A DNA stretch of 30,090 nt from Streptomyces sp. NRRL WC-3618 (GCF_001280005.1 NZ_LGDW01000018.1:1-30090), one strand, 5' to 3'. Counted from the stretch's first letter, positions 1 to 10,601 are shown. Notes: generated by a model not told the origin, from the sequence alone. Numbers and translations: made by a program.

Positions 1-1
1 C

Positions 2-1642
2 CATGGCGAGTCCCAGGCGAACGAGCAGAACCGGTTCGCCGGGCGCCTGGACACCCCCCTCACGTCCCTCGGCCGCCGCCAGGCCGACCAGGCGGCCGAG
101 CGGGTCGAAGCGCTCGCCGTGAGCGGCGTACACATCGACGAAGTGCACATGTCCACGCTCCAACGGGCCCGCGAGACGGCGTGGACCGTCATCGACCGGC
201 TACCGCGGCGCCCGGACCGCATCACCGTCGACGAAGCCCTGATCGAGCGCGACTTCGGCGTCTACAGCGGGCTCAACAAGAGCCTGGTGAAGAAGACGAT
301 CGGCTTCGCCGGCTACACCGAGGCCTTCCACTCCCCGACCGGCCGCCCGCCCGGTGGCGAGAGCTGGCGGGAGATGTACGAGCGGGTCGCCGCGTACTAC
401 GAGCACGTCCTGTTGCCCGCCTCCCGCGAGGGACGCACGGTTCTGGTCGTCGCCCACAAGTACGTCGTCGAGATGTTCGCCCTGGTCGTCGCGGGCGCGA
501 GCCCGGACACGTACCGAGACTTCAAGATCCCCAACGCGCGCCCGCTCTCCGAGCAGGACCTGCGCCGCGCGGTGGCCGCCCCCGCGGCGGCCGGGCTCGT
601 CAACGACCTGGGCGAGATCGTGGAGATACGCCTCCCTCTGCTGGTGGCCGCGGCCGCCGCGCTGGGCGTGGGGACCCAGCTCGCGCTCGGCATCCATATC
701 CCGGCCCCGGCCTTCACCATCGCGCTCACCGCCCTGCTGGCCGTCGGCTCCTTCTTCGCCATGCTGCGCGTGGACCCACCCGTCCTGCGCCGCCCCCTGA
801 GCAGTCTCGGCACGGCCTGGCCCCTGCTCGTCCCCCGCCTCGCACTGGGCCTGGTCCTCATCTGGGCCGGAAACTCGCTCCCGTTGGAACTGGCCGGCCT
901 GTTCCTGCTCCTCCCACCGGCCCTGATAGCCCCCACACTCTCGCTGCTGTGGGGAGGTGACTACTTTTTCGCCGTACGCCACACCGTGGCCGCCTCGCTC
1001 GCCCTGCCCGCGGTTCTGCTCACCGGCCTCGCCCTCCCGCTCGCCCTCCCGGGCGACGCCCCCACGCTCGCCCCGGGCAGGCTCGAACCGGCCCTCTTCG
1101 CCTACGCGGCCGTCCTGTTCGCCGCCCTCGCCCTGCCCGGCGTCGGCGCACAGGCCCTGCGTCACCGCGACCCGATCCGCGCGGGCGCCCTCAGCACCAA
1201 CTGGAACTGGCTCGGCGGCCTGGCCCTCGTCCCGGTGGCCGGCCTCGCCACCTTCACCCTCACCCCGTCGACCGGCCTGACCGTCGACATGGCCGTCCGA
1301 CTCCTTCTGGTGATGTCCGGCACGGCGGCGGCCCTGACCGCCCTGCGCCTGCTGACGACCCTGTTCCTGCGCCTGCGCTCCCACGACACCGGCCTCGGCC
1401 GGGACCTGTTCATCACGCAGAACACCCCGAACGTCTTCCTGTGGCTGGCGATGACCGCCGTCCTGGCCCCCACCACGGGCGTGCACCCCTCGGTGATCGG
1501 CCTCGGCGTCGCGCTCGTCTTCTTCGCGGCGGTCTACGTCGACGAACGGACCTTCCTCCACGCCCACCGCCGCGACCTGACCCCGAGCGCCTCCGAGACC
1601 CCGAAGGCTTTCGGCATGCCCACGTCCCCCGAAATGCACTGA
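2..1642 (+). CDS. Histidine phosphatase fused to a polytopic membrane domain (5' end outside window)
   Basis: The reading frame is open from base 2, so the start codon lies upstream. The first visible residues, HGES, are the end of the RHGE signature of the histidine phosphatase (phosphoglycerate mutase-like) superfamily. They are followed by NRFAGRLDTPLT, an acidic motif in ALIERDFGVYSG, and the second active-site histidine in VLVVAHKYVVEM. About 200 residues in, the sequence turns into roughly ten hydrophobic helices (from about base 630 to 1550), ending in a short hydrophilic tail. A soluble phosphatase module therefore sits at the N-terminus of an integral membrane protein. Family knowledge supports phosphoester hydrolysis on a histidine nucleophile. 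The membrane domain was not identified; its helix pattern is vaguely like bile-acid:sodium symporter-type carriers. Codon use is normal for the host. Confidence 0.8.
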   Translation, partial: HGESQANEQNRFAGRLDTPLTSLGRRQADQAAERVEALAVSGVHIDEVHMSTLQRARETAWTVIDRLPRRPDRITVDEALIERDFGVYSGLNKSLVKKTIGFAGYTEAFHSPTGRPPGGESWREMYERVAAYYEHVLLPASREGRTVLVVAHKYVVEMFALVVAGASPDTYRDFKIPNARPLSEQDLRRAVAAPAAAGLVNDLGEIVEIRLPLLVAAAAALGVGTQLALGIHIPAPAFTIALTALLAVGSFFAMLRVDPPVLRRPLSSLGTAWPLLVPRLALGLVLIWAGNSLPLELAGLFLLLPPALIAPTLSLLWGGDYFFAVRHTVAASLALPAVLLTGLALPLALPGDAPTLAPGRLEPALFAYAAVLFAALALPGVGAQALRHRDPIRAGALSTNWNWLGGLALVPVAGLATFTLTPSTGLTVDMAVRLLLVMSGTAAALTALRLLTTLFLRLRSHDTGLGRDLFITQNTPNVFLWLAMTAVLAPTTGVHPSVIGLGVALVFFAAVYVDERTFLHAHRRDLTPSASETPKAFGMPTSPEMH

Positions 1643-1677
1643 CCTCGGCGGGCGGTGGGGTGGTGACGTAGCGGCTT

Positions 1678-1725
1678 CTGCGGGCAGCGGGTACGAGACG
1701 GTCGTCTCGTACCCGCTGCCCGCAG
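1678..1725 (+). terminator. Very long perfect hairpin after the phosphatase gene
   Basis: Two arms of 22 bases (1678-1699 and 1704-1725) are perfectly complementary around the loop GGTC. The hairpin lies 35 bases after the stop at 1642 and has no U-tract, which is common for Streptomyces terminators. It probably insulates the phosphatase gene from the xylanase gene downstream. Confidence 0.75.
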
Positions 1726-1765
1726 GACTGGGCCCTGGCCCCTGGACCCTCGGTGACCAGGGTCT

Positions 1766-4483
<2,718 letters not shown>

Positions 4484-4572
4484 CCCACCGGATCCACGGT
4501 GACCGCGAAGTGGTGCGGTCCGCCACCGCGTAGACGACCGGTCCACGACGTGGGCGACTCCACCCGCTGACC

Positions 4573-4613
4573 GAGGAACCCCAGCCGTGAGCCGGCTGGG
4601 GTTCCTCTCTTTT
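4573..4613 (+). terminator. Intrinsic terminator after the xylanase gene
   Basis: A 14-bp perfect stem (4573-4586 with 4594-4607) around a seven-base loop is followed by TCTTTT. It lies 90 bases after the xylanase stop and ends that transcript before the convergent helicase-associated gene. Confidence 0.85.
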
Positions 4614-4725
4614 GCGCTGCCGTACGAGGAAGCTCGCAATGGATCAAGGCATACCGCTACCGAGTCCAGTGGTGAGGTGCCCGCAGGGGTGGCTCGTCGG
4701 GGCACCCGGCCTTGGCCGCCGAGTC

Positions 4726-7161
4726 CTAGGCGGGCATCACGCCATGGATGCGGGAGAGAGTGAAGACGCGTTCCGCTTCGCGCAGGTGGCACCAGGCGTT
4801 GAGGTAGGGCGGATCGAGTTCGAGGTCGCTGAGGGTACGTACGGTCCGGCTGCCCGAGGTGGCGATGTACTCGACCATGATGGCCTCACCGGCGTCGATG
4901 GCATGGGCGACCTGGCGGACGTCGCTGTACGACAGGTGCTTCGTGTATCCGGCGACGATCTCCTCGGTGTCCGTCGCGAAAGGCACCCCGCTGCCGAACG
5001 GGTCGGGTTCCGGGGCGTTCGGCGGGGCCTTGAGCAGCCGGTCGGCCAGGACGTCCAGGTCAGTCCCGGCGTCGATGGGCATCTGCGAGGCGTGGGTCGC
5101 GGTGCTCCGGGGGCCGCGCCGCCCGACGTTCCCTCGCGGGGGCGGGACGGCAGCGGCGGCCCTCTGCGGCGGGCTCTTTTCGATGCGTACCGTTCCCCCG
5201 GCGGTCTCGGCGACCGGGGCGTAGCCCGCGGCACGGAGCGCGACGAGAGTCGTCCCGGGTGGGCTGCCGCTGACCAGGACCGTCGGGGCGAGCCGCCGCA
5301 GGGCGAGCTTGGACAGTGCGCGGTGGGCGGCGAGTTCGGCCAGGAGCGCGGGTTCGTCGCCGTGGATGACACAGGCCGCGGGGGCGATGCGCACCCGTCC
5401 GTGACCTCGTGCGGTGTCGGCGATGAGATAGGTCAGCGGCTGTGGCAGGGCTGTGGCGGAGCCGGCTGCCAGGTCGGCCGTGATGTCGTCCGGGGTGCGG
5501 CCGGCGTCCAGGGCCCGGCGGATACTGCCGGCACTGAAGCGCCATACCGACGCCGTGCCACTGGTCTCCCGGTCGGCCGTCGAATTCAGCAGCTCCGCGA
5601 GCCGCGCGGACGGGGTGCCGGTGACGACTGCGGTGAGGTCGGCGCCGATCCGGGCCGTCGTGGTCGCGGGGGGCAGCAGCCGCCGGGCCGTGATGTCGAG
5701 CTCTTCGTCGGCGTGGGCCGCCAGGTGGGCACCGAGCGGGGACAGCGCACCCCGTGCCAGCACGCCCAGCAGTTCGCCTTCGCGGATCACGGTGCTGAAG
5801 GCTGCCGTGTCCTCGGGCGAGGCGTCGTCGGCGAGCGGACGGTGCCAGGCCACGAGCGGCCCCAGCTCCGAAGCGACCTTCACACCCTGTCCCGCCGGGA
5901 GCCCCGCCGCCGCGATGAGCAGCCCGTGGCGGGCCTGCAGACAGCCGCCGCAGTCAGGCGCACCGGCGAGCGCGGGAAGCGCCTTGTCGTCTTCGTCGCG
6001 CGCCCGGGTGGGGGTGAGCGGCAGGTCCCGCCATGCCCGGAGCAGTACGGCGAGCTGTTCTGCGGGCTCCTGCTCGGCCCAGGCGTCGTACGCCTCGGTG
6101 GGAGGTACACGATCGCCGTCGCGGGCCAGCAGTCCGGCGGCGTACGCACTCTCCAGAACGATGCGGACGACGGCGTCCTCCGCTTGGGCGGCCTTGCCGA
6201 GCCGGGCCAGTTCACGCGCGCCGATCCCGCCCGACTTCAGCCGGATCGGTGGAGCGGTCGCGCACGCCGAAAGGACGGAGGCGGCATGGGCCGCGAACGC
6301 GGTGGCGGCCACCGCGGCCTCCCGCTCCACCTCCGAGGAGGTGATGGGCACCAACTGTGTGACGGGTGGCAGAGGTTCGAACGGAGCGTGCCAATCGGGG
6401 CCCCGCAGAGCCAAGGCCACCTCGACCGGCATCCGGACGGGCCCGTACCGGTGACGGTCCTGGAGCAGAAGCCCGCGGTCGAGTGCCCATCGGGCGCCTG
6501 GCTGGAAGTCGCGGCCAGGAGCCCCGAACACGACGAACGGAGACTCACGCGGCGTGGACCTGGCGCTCTGCTCAAGCAACTTCCGTGTGGCCGCCGGTGC
6601 CCCCGCCACCAGCGCGGCGACCCGTTCCGCGTCACTGTGATGCTCCACCAGAGCCGCGAGCCGCTGCTGCTTGGTGCCGGGTGGCTTGATACCCAGGACC
6701 GCCAGCATGCCGCGCAGTTCCTCCGAGGTGGCGCCGGCCAGCAGCTCTTCCAGCGGGGCGTCAAGTCCCAGGGGCGTGCTCCACGCCTGCCGCAAGGGCG
6801 TCGGCATGCGGAGCGCCTCGTTGCCGTCGTGCCACACGAGCGCCCGATCCGACAGCGCCTCCAGGGTCGCGTCCAGCGCGTGTACCGCCGTAGGGGATGT
6901 CGAGCCGAGCAACTCCGCGAGGCTGTCCCGGGTCGCTCGTGCTCCCAGGGCTGCCAGCGCCTCGGCGGCCTGCAAGCACGGCAGCGTGAGTTGGGGCAGG
7001 ACGAGTGCCACGGACCCCGGACGTTGGAGACGGTCCGCCAGTTCCCCCACCGAGCGCGGTTCCGGAGCGGAGGCTGCGTCCTTCCGCATGGCGAGTACGC
7101 GTGCCAGACGGGAACCGTCGAGTTCGCTCAGCCAAGTCGCAAGCGTCGATCGGGACTTCAT
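4726..7161 (-). CDS. Helicase-associated (XPB/Ssl2-like domain) protein
   Basis: An 811-residue protein of a conserved actinobacterial family annotated as helicase C-terminal or XPB/Ssl2-like domain protein. The N-terminal half is leucine/alanine-rich helical repeats. Residues about 490-630 match the Helicase_C_3 pattern (DLTAVVTGTPSARLAELL, WRFSAGSIRRALDAG, LPQPLTYLIADTARGHGRVR). The C-terminus (VARQ-like VRQVAHAIDAGEAIMVEYIA ... DLELDPPYLNAWCHLREAER) resembles a WYL-like fold. No Walker motifs are present, so it is not itself a helicase; the role is unknown, possibly in DNA repair or transcription. The ATG at 7161 is preferred over one 22 codons upstream because GAGGTG lies at the right distance and the upstream codons look non-coding. 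The long plus-strand frame opposite is a high-GC shadow. Confidence 0.85.
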   Translation of the reverse strand: MKSRSTLATWLSELDGSRLARVLAMRKDAASAPEPRSVGELADRLQRPGSVALVLPQLTLPCLQAAEALAALGARATRDSLAELLGSTSPTAVHALDATLEALSDRALVWHDGNEALRMPTPLRQAWSTPLGLDAPLEELLAGATSEELRGMLAVLGIKPPGTKQQRLAALVEHHSDAERVAALVAGAPAATRKLLEQSARSTPRESPFVVFGAPGRDFQPGARWALDRGLLLQDRHRYGPVRMPVEVALALRGPDWHAPFEPLPPVTQLVPITSSEVEREAAVAATAFAAHAASVLSACATAPPIRLKSGGIGARELARLGKAAQAEDAVVRIVLESAYAAGLLARDGDRVPPTEAYDAWAEQEPAEQLAVLLRAWRDLPLTPTRARDEDDKALPALAGAPDCGGCLQARHGLLIAAAGLPAGQGVKVASELGPLVAWHRPLADDASPEDTAAFSTVIREGELLGVLARGALSPLGAHLAAHADEELDITARRLLPPATTTARIGADLTAVVTGTPSARLAELLNSTADRETSGTASVWRFSAGSIRRALDAGRTPDDITADLAAGSATALPQPLTYLIADTARGHGRVRIAPAACVIHGDEPALLAELAAHRALSKLALRRLAPTVLVSGSPPGTTLVALRAAGYAPVAETAGGTVRIEKSPPQRAAAAVPPPRGNVGRRGPRSTATHASQMPIDAGTDLDVLADRLLKAPPNAPEPDPFGSGVPFATDTEEIVAGYTKHLSYSDVRQVAHAIDAGEAIMVEYIATSGSRTVRTLSDLELDPPYLNAWCHLREAERVFTLSRIHGVMPA

Positions 7162-7241
7162 GAGGGTGCACCTCGACAGACAGGGAACGTCACGGGCGGG
7201 CCGAAGCCGCTTCGGCGCCAAGGTCAAGGATGGCGCAGGAC

Positions 7242-7262
7242 CCTCAGCTTGGAAAGCTGAGG
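7242..7262. other. Small perfect hairpin resembling a Ser(GGA) anticodon arm
   Basis: CCTCAGCTT-GGA-AAGCTGAGG forms a nine-base-pair stem and can also be drawn as a tRNA anticodon arm with loop TTGGAAA, the same loop as in the tRNA-Ser at 28171-28258. No acceptor, D or T arm could be built around it, so it is not called a tRNA. It lies in the upstream region of the helicase-associated gene and may be a regulatory hairpin or chance. Confidence 0.35.
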
Positions 7263-7333
7263 CACTTTGGGGCCGGTTGGAGCGCTGACCTGGGCGAACG
7301 GCTGGGCTGCAGCCTCTGCGGGTTGAGCCACTC

Positions 7334-7621
7334 TCACCGTGGTTCCCCGCTGTTCCCCGCCTTATCTGGTGCGCTTGTGGTGCGGCCTGTTTCGGTAGTC
7401 GTTGCAGTGGGAGACGTCTGCGGCCTCGTTCGGCGCCGACGCCGATGCCAGCGCTCCGACAGTTCTCCTGCCGCGACGGAAACGGCGGCCATGCCGGCGG
7501 AGGTCGGCCAACTCTTCAGGTCATCGATGATCATTCCGAAGAGCCGGAACGCTATCGTTGCCAGAACCCACCAGACAAGAAATCCGACCACGGTGGCGAT
7601 CCATGCGCTTCTGCCGTTCAC
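7334..7621 (-). CDS. Small putative membrane protein (95 aa)
   Basis: The predicted protein starts MNGRSAWIATVVGF, contains one strong membrane segment (about residues 6-31), a weaker amphipathic stretch (about 40-55), then an arginine-rich run (RHRRRRR) and a polar Thr/Pro tail. The GTG start overlaps the stop of an upstream reading frame as GTGA, which allows translational coupling, but no good independent ribosome binding site is visible. No family was recognised. Confidence 0.4.
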   Translation of the reverse strand: MNGRSAWIATVVGFLVWWVLATIAFRLFGMIIDDLKSWPTSAGMAAVSVAAGELSERWHRRRRRTRPQTSPTATTTETGRTTSAPDKAGNSGEPR

Positions 7622-7851
7622 GACGGAAGGGTAGCCGTCGTGCCGACGCCCGTCACGAGGTTCCTGGCCTGCAACATTCTGATCCGTAGCTCAAACAAGA
7701 TCGGGTGTTGAGGGTCATACAGGTTGCTCAACGGAGCTGATGGGCGCTGTTGGCCACGGGCGGTTGCCGTGGTTGCTGTACTTCTCTGCTGTACCGCAGA
7801 GCTGAAACCTGTCGCGTTCGTCGTCAAGTAGCGCATCGGCTCAGCCAGCAC
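7618..7851 (-). CDS. Doubtful small ORF upstream of, and overlapping, the 95-aa membrane protein
   Basis: A 77-codon frame ending ...RNLVTGVGTTATLPS and sharing four bases (GTGA) with the next gene. The first half is low-complexity Ser/Thr/Gln; the second half (LYDPQHPILFELRIRML) looks more protein-like. No clear ribosome binding site was found. It could be the 3' remnant of a longer gene rather than an independent gene. Confidence 0.2.
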   Translation of the reverse strand: MLAEPMRYLTTNATGFSSAVQQRSTATTATARGQQRPSAPLSNLYDPQHPILFELRIRMLQARNLVTGVGTTATLPS

Positions 7852-7872
7852 CTCGGTCTATGGTGGTCCTTT

Positions 7873-8223
7873 TCAGCTGCTGCTTTCCACCCCTCTGCGT
7901 CGGAACAAGAGTCGGGTGCCGCGCATGAAGAGGATGAACACCGTCCGAACGGCCATGAACACAGTGGTGATGGCGAGCGCATAGGCAATCACGTCAGAGA
8001 TCGTGATCCAAGGATCGGGTACGTCAAGGAGTTGTGAGACCTCTGCGATCGCTACGACCAGCCCGAACATGAATGGCAACCATTCCCAGTGAGTCCGTGA
8101 GCGCCACCTCACTGCGGCCCGGCGCCTGTGCCGCCACCGACGAGTTACCAAGCTGAGGATGACGCTTAGGACAATCATCGAAACAGGCACCCATAGGTCC
8201 CCCCAATGCGCGATGAGCTGCAC
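7873..8223 (-). CDS. Small polytopic membrane protein (116 aa)
   Basis: The GTG at 8223 is preceded by a strong GGGGGAG ribosome binding site six bases upstream. The protein has three predicted membrane helices (about residues 10-26, 50-65 and 74-100), Arg/His-rich loops between them (TRRWRHRRR), and a basic C-terminus (RRRGVESSS). The positive-inside rule would put the Arg-rich loops in the cytoplasm. No family was recognised and no function is assigned. Confidence 0.6.
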   Translation of the reverse strand: MQLIAHWGDLWVPVSMIVLSVILSLVTRRWRHRRRAAVRWRSRTHWEWLPFMFGLVVAIAEVSQLLDVPDPWITISDVIAYALAITTVFMAVRTVFILFMRGTRLLFRRRGVESSS

Positions 8224-8987
8224 GGCTTCTCCCCCTTGCGGCCCTGAGGCCTGCCTATACGGGCGGTGAGCATATCGCGCGGTCGGCGGAGCGACTTTGG
8301 GCGGAAGCTGCCATGGAGCGAGCGATCATGGCCCCTTAACCTCGATCTTTCTTGACGGTCCGGCGACGGAGTCGGCGGACCGTTTCGCTTTCGGTGGCTG
8401 AGGGTGGGCAGGCCGGTAGCCCGGTTATCGCGTCGGGAGGGCACCGGGTTCCACTTTGAGTCGGCGGCTGGCACGGCCACGGGCCGCCGGCCGGCACTGA
8501 ACGCCCCCGACACCTCCAGGACGAGCCACCCGCGATCCGTCAGGCGTCTGGCCTTCGACCGTACTCCCTCGACCTTCGCCGGCGTCGTCCCAAGGCCCAG
8601 CTCCGCCGCGATCTCCCTGGCCTTCACCGGTCCCCTGCCCGCGGACCGCCGTTCCTCCAACATGCCCAGAATCCGCTGGTAGTCGGGCGCGAGCACGGTC
8701 ACCGGCAACCCGTCCCGCCAGGGCGGCACCACCGACCCCGGCACCGGTGAGGGCACCGTTTCCGGCTCCGCCCCGGTCATGGCAGTCGTCTCGGCGACGG
8801 ACAGGGCCAGGGCCTCGACCAGTTCCTCCCGCGCGATCGCCCGCCGATCCAGCTCGATCTCCGCGGCCTCCAACACCCCAGCCAACCGCGCGGCTTCCTC
8901 CCGCAGCCCCTCCACCCGCACCCGGGCAGCCGCCTCCCGCTCCTCCAGCAATCCCAGCACCGACGCCACCGCGTACCCCTCGGCCAT
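8175..8987 (-). CDS. Coiled-coil plus winged-helix protein, unknown, possibly a broken gene
   Basis: From MAEGYAVASVLG onward the frame codes for a long charged helix (EEREAAARVRVEGLREEA ... ELDRRAIAREELVEAL), an Ala/Pro linker, then a winged-helix-like segment (YQRILGMLEERR, AREIAAELGLGTTPAKVE, KARRLTDRGWLVL). The ATG at 8987 lacks a ribosome binding site and the frame continues upstream without a stop into an IS30-type transposase fragment. The true N-terminus is therefore unclear and may have been lost. Past about base 8460 the C-terminal 90 residues look like random high-GC translation, and they overlap the start of the 116-aa membrane gene. A DNA-binding role is plausible but unproven. 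Confidence 0.4.
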   Translation of the reverse strand: MAEGYAVASVLGLLEEREAAARVRVEGLREEAARLAGVLEAAEIELDRRAIAREELVEALALSVAETTAMTGAEPETVPSPVPGSVVPPWRDGLPVTVLAPDYQRILGMLEERRSAGRGPVKAREIAAELGLGTTPAKVEGVRSKARRLTDRGWLVLEVSGAFSAGRRPVAVPAADSKWNPVPSRRDNRATGLPTLSHRKRNGPPTPSPDRQERSRLRGHDRSLHGSFRPKSLRRPRDMLTARIGRPQGRKGEKPCSSSRIGGTYGCLFR

Positions 8988-9040
8988 GAAGCGGATACAA
9001 GACGCCGCATGCCTCCCTGTGGCCCGGGGCGTCTGCCCGG

Positions 9041-9220
9041 GCTCCTGGTAGGTCGGAGGGGCCGCCTTGCGGCCCCTTTGGTGGCCGTTGCGCCACTTCT
9101 TGCCCGTCCGGCGGTCGATGCCGACGATCCGGGCCGCTTTCCGGGTGCTGTAGCCCTGCTCCATGAGCTGGAAGTATGCGGCCCGCTCACGGAGCAACGG
9201 GTGCGGATCTCGAAGTCCAT
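9041..9220 (-). pseudogene. IS30-type transposase N-terminal remnant
   Basis: About 58 codons match the N-terminal helix-turn-helix of IS30-family transposases: LLRERAAYFQLMEQGYSTRK, then AARIVGIDRRTGKKWRNG and KAAPPTYQEP. The rest of the transposase, including the DDE domain, is missing. The likely original start ATG at 9220 is in a different frame, so there is also a frameshift near the start. The remnant lies directly outside the left att repeat at 9279, so insertion or recombination near the att site probably removed the remainder. Confidence 0.6.
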
Positions 9221-9278
9221 GACACCCCTTGAACTGGGGTGTTGCAACGACCACTAGAACTGAAGCGAGCAGCGGGGG

Positions 9279-9362
9279 CCTTCGACATCGTGCCCGGTGA
9301 GGCACTGGCGGAGGATACGAGATTCGAACTCGTGAGGGGTTGCCCCCAACACGCTTTCCAAG
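9279..9362. repeat. Left attachment repeat (att1): tRNA-Ser 3' half plus element-end flank
   Basis: Bases 9279-9362 are identical over 84 positions to 19183-19266. The part from 9306 on (TGGCGGAGGATACGAG...) is also identical to the 3' half of the intact tRNA-Ser at 28171-28227, reaching just past the anticodon. It marks the left boundary of element A. The preceding 27 bases are the same element-end flank seen after the integrase terminator at 19183. Confidence 0.9.
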
Positions 9363-9520
9363 TCTTCGTCTGGGGTACGGGGATGTGCGGGAGGGGTCTG
9401 ACCTGCGGTGCAGTTCACTTGGGTAGGGATTCCGAACGATTTCGTACGTCGGTGAACGCAACCAGAACTGCAACCACCGCTGACCTACTTGCCGGGTTCC
9501 GGGCCGAACCACTGGAGGGC

Positions 9521-9650
9521 TTACCCGGTCCCTGCGGCGATGCACTCGAAGTCGTGATCGCGATGGAGCTGGGTAAGCCCTTGCAGCTCAGCGGTCGCGA
9601 CGACGACCAGGTCGACAGCTCCGGCACTTCGGTGTTTCCCGAGATCGATG
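9521..9650 (-). pseudogene. VapC-type PIN-domain toxin C-terminal fragment
   Basis: The minus-strand frame ending at 9521 reads GAVDLVVVATAELQGLTQLH followed by RDHDFECIAAGTG and a stop. This is the characteristic C-terminal part of VapC toxins: an acidic residue before the ATA helix, then LH-x-D-x-DF and a T/G end. Upstream in the same frame the sequence turns into the antisense of the next gene, so only about 40 residues survive. It is a decayed toxin gene next to a live-looking toxin-antitoxin pair of another type. The rest of 9363-9706 shows no gene. Confidence 0.5.
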
Positions 9651-9680
9651 TCGCCGTGGCCGCCCGGTATTACCCGAGCT

Positions 9681-9706
9681 TTATGTACATCTGCTACATT
9701 CATGAC
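9681..9706 (+). promoter_or_regulatory. Candidate YefM-type operator before the antitoxin gene
   Basis: The AT-rich patch immediately before the antitoxin ATG contains the hexamer palindrome TGTACA at 9684-9689 and a partly matching TACAT nine bases later. YefM-type antitoxins are known to bind TGTACA palindromes in their own promoters. No Shine-Dalgarno sequence precedes the ATG, which suggests a very short leader. Confidence 0.45.
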
Positions 9707-9988
9707 ATGAGTGAACCGGTGATCGAATCCATGGCGGATGTCCGCAGTCACCTCGCTGACGTCATTGATCGCGCCCGGCGGGAGGAAACCCCGACGATCA
9801 TCACTCGGCGCGGTAAGCAGGAGGCCGTCGTGATCGACATCCAGGAGTACCAGCGCCTGCGTGAGATCGCGGAGAACGCCGAGGAGGCGTGGCTCAACCG
9901 GCTGGCCGACGAAGCCGAGTCCGAGGGGACGGAGGGTTCGGTCTCGCTCGAAGAGATGGCCCGCCTGCTGCGTGCCGATCAGGGCTGA
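9707..9988 (+). CDS. Phd/YefM-family antitoxin
   Basis: A 93-residue protein whose N-terminal half has the Phd/YefM DNA-binding fold: IESMADVRSHLADVIDRARR, then TPTIITRRGKQEAVVIDIQE and YQRLREIAENA. The acidic C-terminus (EEAWLNRLADEAESEGTEGS) would wrap and neutralise the toxin. It sits four bases upstream of the RelE-type toxin gene, the standard antitoxin-first order. By family knowledge it represses its own promoter, with help from the toxin. The ATG at 9707 was chosen because conserved sequence starts there; the frame is open further upstream but that part is non-coding. In element A it would act as an addiction module. Confidence 0.85.
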   Translation: MSEPVIESMADVRSHLADVIDRARREETPTIITRRGKQEAVVIDIQEYQRLREIAENAEEAWLNRLADEAESEGTEGSVSLEEMARLLRADQG

Positions 9989-9992
9989 CCTG

Positions 9993-10274
9993 ATGGGGTA
10001 CGTCATGCGCTTCACGCCGCACGCCCAGCGGAACATGCTCAAGGTCCCGCGCCCGGATGCCCTGCGCATTCTGTACCGCCTCGCCGAACTCCAGAAGGCG
10101 CTGGACGTCGGCGACACCGCCTCGTTCGACATCAAAGCCCTCCAGGGGACCAGCGCCCGCTGGCGGCTCAGGGTCGGCGACTACCGAGTTGTCTACACCG
10201 TTGAGGACGGTCAGCTGATCGTGTGGGTCCTGGCCATCGGCAACCGCCGCGACATCTACCGCCAAGTTCCGTAG
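9993..10274 (+). CDS. RelE/ParE-family toxin
   Basis: A 93-residue protein with the RelE/ParE pattern: YVMRFTPHAQRNMLKVPRPD at the N-terminus, two helices, IKALQGTSARWRLRVGDYRV in the middle and VYTVEDGQLIVWVLAIGNRR DIY at the end. RelE members cut mRNA on the ribosome, whereas ParE members poison gyrase. The sequence looks more RelE-like, but this cannot be settled here. The ATG at 9993 is used because the extra residues restore the usual first strand; the ATG at 10005 is possible. It is probably co-transcribed with the antitoxin gene four bases upstream. It looks intact. Confidence 0.85.
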   Translation: MGYVMRFTPHAQRNMLKVPRPDALRILYRLAELQKALDVGDTASFDIKALQGTSARWRLRVGDYRVVYTVEDGQLIVWVLAIGNRRDIYRQVP

Positions 10275-10314
10275 GCCATCCGCGGTGCAGGTTGGTGCCG
10301 ACTGCCCGCTGCAA

Positions 10315-10545
10315 GTCAGCCCGGATGGCACCGTTATCCGCACCGATCGGGTCGCCGCGGCCCCGATGGCATGGATCTGTGGTGGTCCGGAAAACACGCG
10401 GCACGCGCAAGCATCACGGCGACAACGTCCAGGTCGTCTCCGCCTCGGACGGCTGGCCGCTGCGGGTCTCCACGGTTCGCCCGGGCCGGCACGATGCCAC
10501 CTGCGCCCACGCCCACGGACTTGTCAACGCCGCTCGGCGATGCCA
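10315..10545 (+). pseudogene. IS5-type DDE transposase fragment with frameshifts
   Basis: One frame gives PDGTVIRTDRVA, the 'DGT-IPTDR' motif at the first catalytic Asp. A different frame continues KHHGDNVQVVSASDGWPLRV and STVRPGRHDATCAHAHGLV, the conserved core of IS5-type transposases with the second Asp. The change of frame and the missing ends show it is dead. It fills most of the gap (10275-10601) between the toxin-antitoxin pair and the barstar-like gene. No terminal inverted repeats were identified. Confidence 0.6.
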
Positions 10546-10601
10546 TGGATGCAGGGATCACCCACGGGTTGCCCGTGCCGCACTCGTCTCGCTCGAGAGG
10601 C

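Noticed and set aside
4612..7260. 882-codon open frame on the plus strand
   Set aside because: Antisense shadow of the helicase-associated gene, with no domain and no ribosome binding site.
7225..7310. A complete tRNA around the GGA hairpin at 7242-7262
   Set aside because: No matching acceptor stem, D arm or T arm (no GTTCGA motif at the right place) could be found.
9993..10004. Shorter RelE start at 10005
   Set aside because: The residues from 9993 (MGYV) complete the usual first strand, so the longer start was kept, although the choice is not certain.
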